Position numbers and translations under genes: made by a program | Notes under the pieces: model-generated | What the model saw: only the letters and a program-made list of their open reading frames with translations | Databases searched by the model: none | Told to the model about the DNA's origin: nothing | Shown: in pieces, positions 5,548 through 7,317 of the stretch | How positions within the stretch are numbered: the first letter of the stretch is position 1 | Layout of the letters: the number at the start of each line of letters is the position of its first letter | Assembly (NCBI GenBank): GCA_030066475.1 | Contig: JASJBO010000363.1 | Coordinates: forward strand, 1 to 7,317 | Reading direction: 5' to 3' | Length of the DNA: 7,317 nt | Source of the DNA: Myxococcota bacterium | GTDB taxonomy: Bacteria > Myxococcota_A > UBA9160 > PR03

Positions 5548-5604
5548 CCAGCCCATGCGCCCACGGCGGGCGCGCGAAGAGGCCGGCGGCAGAGGCCGCG
5601 TGCC

Positions 5605-5610
5605 AGGAGG
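5605..5610 (+). promoter_or_regulatory. Ribosome binding site of xsc (decides the start)
   Basis: A perfect AGGAGG is followed by seven bases and the ATG at 5618. It settles the start against the in-frame upstream ATG at 5555, which would add 21 Arg/Gly-rich residues not seen at the start of known Xsc proteins. Confidence 0.85.
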
Positions 5611-5617
5611 AGCCCCG

Positions 5618-7317
5618 ATGAAGATGACCACCGAAGAGGCCTTCGTGAAGGTCCTGCAGGTCCACGGAATCCAGCATGCCTTCGGCATCATCGGGTCGGC
5701 CTTCATGCCGGTCTCGGACCTGTTCCCTCGGGCCGGAATCACCTTCTGGGACGTCGCGCACGAGACGAACGGCGGCTACGTCTGCGACGGCTTCACCCGG
5801 GCGAGCGGAAGGATGGGAATGGCCATCGCCCAGAACGGCCCCGGCGTCACCGGCTTCGTGACCGCCATGAAGACCGCCTACTGGAACCACACCCCGATGC
5901 TGCTGGTCACGCCGCAGGCGGCCAACAAGACGATCGGGCAGGGCGGCTTCCAGGAAGTCGAACAGATGGCGATGTTCCGCGAGATGGTCTGCTACCAGGA
6001 AGAGGTGCGGGATCCCTCGCGCATCGCGGAGGTGCTCAACCGCGTGATCCTCAAGGCCTGGCGCGGCTCGGCACCGGCGCAGATCAACGTGCCGCGGGAT
6101 CTCTGGACGCAGGTGGTGGACGTCGAGCTGCCGCAGGTCGTCCACTTCGAGCGCCCGCCCGGCGGACGTCGGGCGATCGCGGAGGCCGCCGCGCTGCTGT
6201 CCGAGGCGAAGTTCCCGGTGATCCTCAACGGCGCCGGGGTCGTCCTCGGGGATGCGATTCCGGCGTCGCAGGCGCTGGCCGAGCGCCTCTGCGCGCCGGT
6301 CTGCTGCAACTACCAGCACAACGACGCCTTCCCGGGCAGCCACCCGCTCGCGTGCGGGCCGCTCGGCTACAACGGCTCGAAGGCGGCGATGGAGCTGGTC
6401 GCGCGGGCAGACGTGGTGCTGGCGCTCGGCACCCGCCTCAATCCCTTCTCGACCCTGCCCTGCTACGACATCGACTACTGGCCGCGCGACGCGAAGATCA
6501 TCCAGGTCGACGTCAACGCCGACCGCATCGGGCTGACCAAGCGCGTGGCCGTCGGGATCGAGGGCGATGCCAGGCAGGTGGCGGAGCAGCTGCTGGCGCA
6601 GCTCGCGCCGACCGCCGGAGACGCGGGCCGCCGGGAACGCGAGGAGCTGGTGGCCCGGACGAAGGCGCAGTGGCGGCAGACGCTCTGGGAGATGGACCAC
6701 GAGGAGGACGATCCGGGAACCAGCTGGAACGAGCGCGCGCGCCAGCGCGATCCCGATCGCATGTCCGCGCGACAGGCCTGGCGGGCGATCCACGCCGCGC
6801 TTCCGAGCGACGCGATCATCTCCTCCGACATCGGCAACAACTGCGCGATCGGCAACGCGTATCCGAGCTTCGAGACCGGACGCAAGTACCTGGCTCCCGG
6901 CCTGTTCGGTCCCTGCGGCTACGGCTTCCCCTCGATCGTGGGCGCCAAGATCGGCTGCCCGGACGTGCCGGTGGTGGGCTTCGCGGGTGACGGAGCGTTC
7001 GGGATCTCGATGAACGAGATGAGCTCGATCGGCCGCGCCCCCTGGCCGGCGATCACGATGGTGGTCTTCCGGAACTACCAGTGGGGCGCCGAGAAGCGGA
7101 ACACGACGCTCTGGTTCGACGACAACTTCGTCGGGACGGAGCTCGACCCGAACGTGAGCTTCGCGCGCATCGCGGAGGCCTGCGGTCACAAGGGCGTCAC
7201 GGTCACGACGCCGGCGGAGACGACCCAGGCGCTCGAGATCGCGTGCAAGGAGCAGTCCAACGGCGTGACGACCTTCATCGAGGTGATCCTCAACCAGGAG
7301 CTCGGCGAGCCGTTCCG
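5618..7317 (+). CDS. xsc: Sulfoacetaldehyde acetyltransferase (ThDP-dependent), C-terminus cut by window edge
   Basis: Xsc cleaves sulfoacetaldehyde with phosphate to acetyl phosphate and sulfite, the desulfonating step of taurine and related C2-sulfonate degradation in the cytoplasm. The N-terminus MKMTTEEAFVKVLQ and blocks such as NGPGVTGFVTAMKTAYWNHT, TIGQGGFQEVEQMAMF and NYQHNDAFPGSH match Xsc rather than acetolactate synthase. Domain order is that of ThDP enzymes: an N-terminal PYR domain with catalytic Glu49 (AHETNGG), a central domain of about 190-340 and a C-terminal PP domain with the ThDP/Mg motif G457-D458-G459 to N486. The 566 visible residues end at 'ELGEPF', so probably only some 20-30 residues are missing. 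In many bacteria a phosphotransacetylase gene (pta) follows and turns acetyl phosphate into acetyl-CoA; that region is outside the window. The AGGAGG Shine-Dalgarno fixes the start. The upstream sulfatase-like gene hints at organosulfur use, but no direct link is shown. Confidence 0.93.
   Translation, partial: MKMTTEEAFVKVLQVHGIQHAFGIIGSAFMPVSDLFPRAGITFWDVAHETNGGYVCDGFTRASGRMGMAIAQNGPGVTGFVTAMKTAYWNHTPMLLVTPQAANKTIGQGGFQEVEQMAMFREMVCYQEEVRDPSRIAEVLNRVILKAWRGSAPAQINVPRDLWTQVVDVELPQVVHFERPPGGRRAIAEAAALLSEAKFPVILNGAGVVLGDAIPASQALAERLCAPVCCNYQHNDAFPGSHPLACGPLGYNGSKAAMELVARADVVLALGTRLNPFSTLPCYDIDYWPRDAKIIQVDVNADRIGLTKRVAVGIEGDARQVAEQLLAQLAPTAGDAGRREREELVARTKAQWRQTLWEMDHEEDDPGTSWNERARQRDPDRMSARQAWRAIHAALPSDAIISSDIGNNCAIGNAYPSFETGRKYLAPGLFGPCGYGFPSIVGAKIGCPDVPVVGFAGDGAFGISMNEMSSIGRAPWPAITMVVFRNYQWGAEKRNTTLWFDDNFVGTELDPNVSFARIAEACGHKGVTVTTPAETTQALEIACKEQSNGVTTFIEVILNQELGEPF

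Noticed and set aside
4595..7189. 864-codon minus-strand open frame across the sulfatase gene and xsc
   Set aside because: Antisense to two well-supported genes and spanning their intergenic region; composition is Arg/Ala/Val-rich with no domain.
5618..7317. Acetolactate synthase or other ThDP decarboxylase
   Set aside because: The sequence blocks (MKMTTEEAF, TIGQGGFQEVEQM, NYQHNDAFPGSH) are those of sulfoacetaldehyde acetyltransferase rather than IlvB-type enzymes.

Overview
The window is very GC-rich, densely coding DNA with strong G/C third-position bias. The products look like those of a Gram-negative bacterium of the myxobacterial/deltaproteobacterial kind: multi-domain cysteine-rich secreted proteins, a membrane-anchored sulfatase-like enzyme, a selenoprotein and a sulfonate-degradation enzyme. 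That placement is an inference from gene content; no rRNA or other phylogenetic marker is present.

Layout. (1) The 5' end of a minus-strand LLM-class (luciferase-like) flavin/F420 oxidoreductase runs off the left edge. (2) Divergent from it is a plus-strand membrane-anchored peroxiredoxin-like gene, 279-1043. Its catalytic motif is W-TGA-P-F-C: an in-frame UGA sits exactly where relatives carry the first active-site cysteine, the frame stays open and homologous for 117 more codons, and a strong hairpin follows the UGA at the distance expected of a bacterial SECIS element. I read it as a 254-residue selenoprotein (Sec137-x-x-Cys140), which a standard gene caller would split or truncate. (3) Convergent with it, only 13 nt away, is a minus-strand 799-residue secreted protein. 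It has a signal peptide, an N-terminal 'ISYQ...LSPR' domain, a short collagen-like Gly-X-Y stretch, three 66-69-residue cysteine-rich repeats and seven consecutive Kunitz/BPTI domains with exact BPTI cysteine spacing. The predicted P1 residues are R, R, L, R, R, D, D. Kunitz domains are mainly an animal fold and a seven-domain bacterial array is unusual. (4) Divergent from that gene is a plus-strand membrane-anchored sulfatase/alkaline-phosphatase-superfamily protein with Thr instead of Cys/Ser at the nucleophile position and an extra C-terminal region. (5) The last gene is xsc, sulfoacetaldehyde acetyltransferase (ThDP-dependent), lacking only its extreme C-terminus at the right edge.

The genes do not form one obvious operon: orientations are -, +, -, +, +, and each intergenic region has its own candidate -10 sequence. 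Three plus-strand starts are preceded by TAGACT/TACGCT 7-8 nt before an ATG. This suggests leaderless or near-leaderless transcription for the selenoprotein and the sulfatase, while xsc has a textbook AGGAGG ribosome binding site further downstream. The two most interesting items are the selenocysteine redoxin and the bacterial multi-Kunitz/collagen-like secreted protein. They lie tail to tail; a functional link (periplasmic thiol chemistry beside a protein very rich in cysteine) is speculation.
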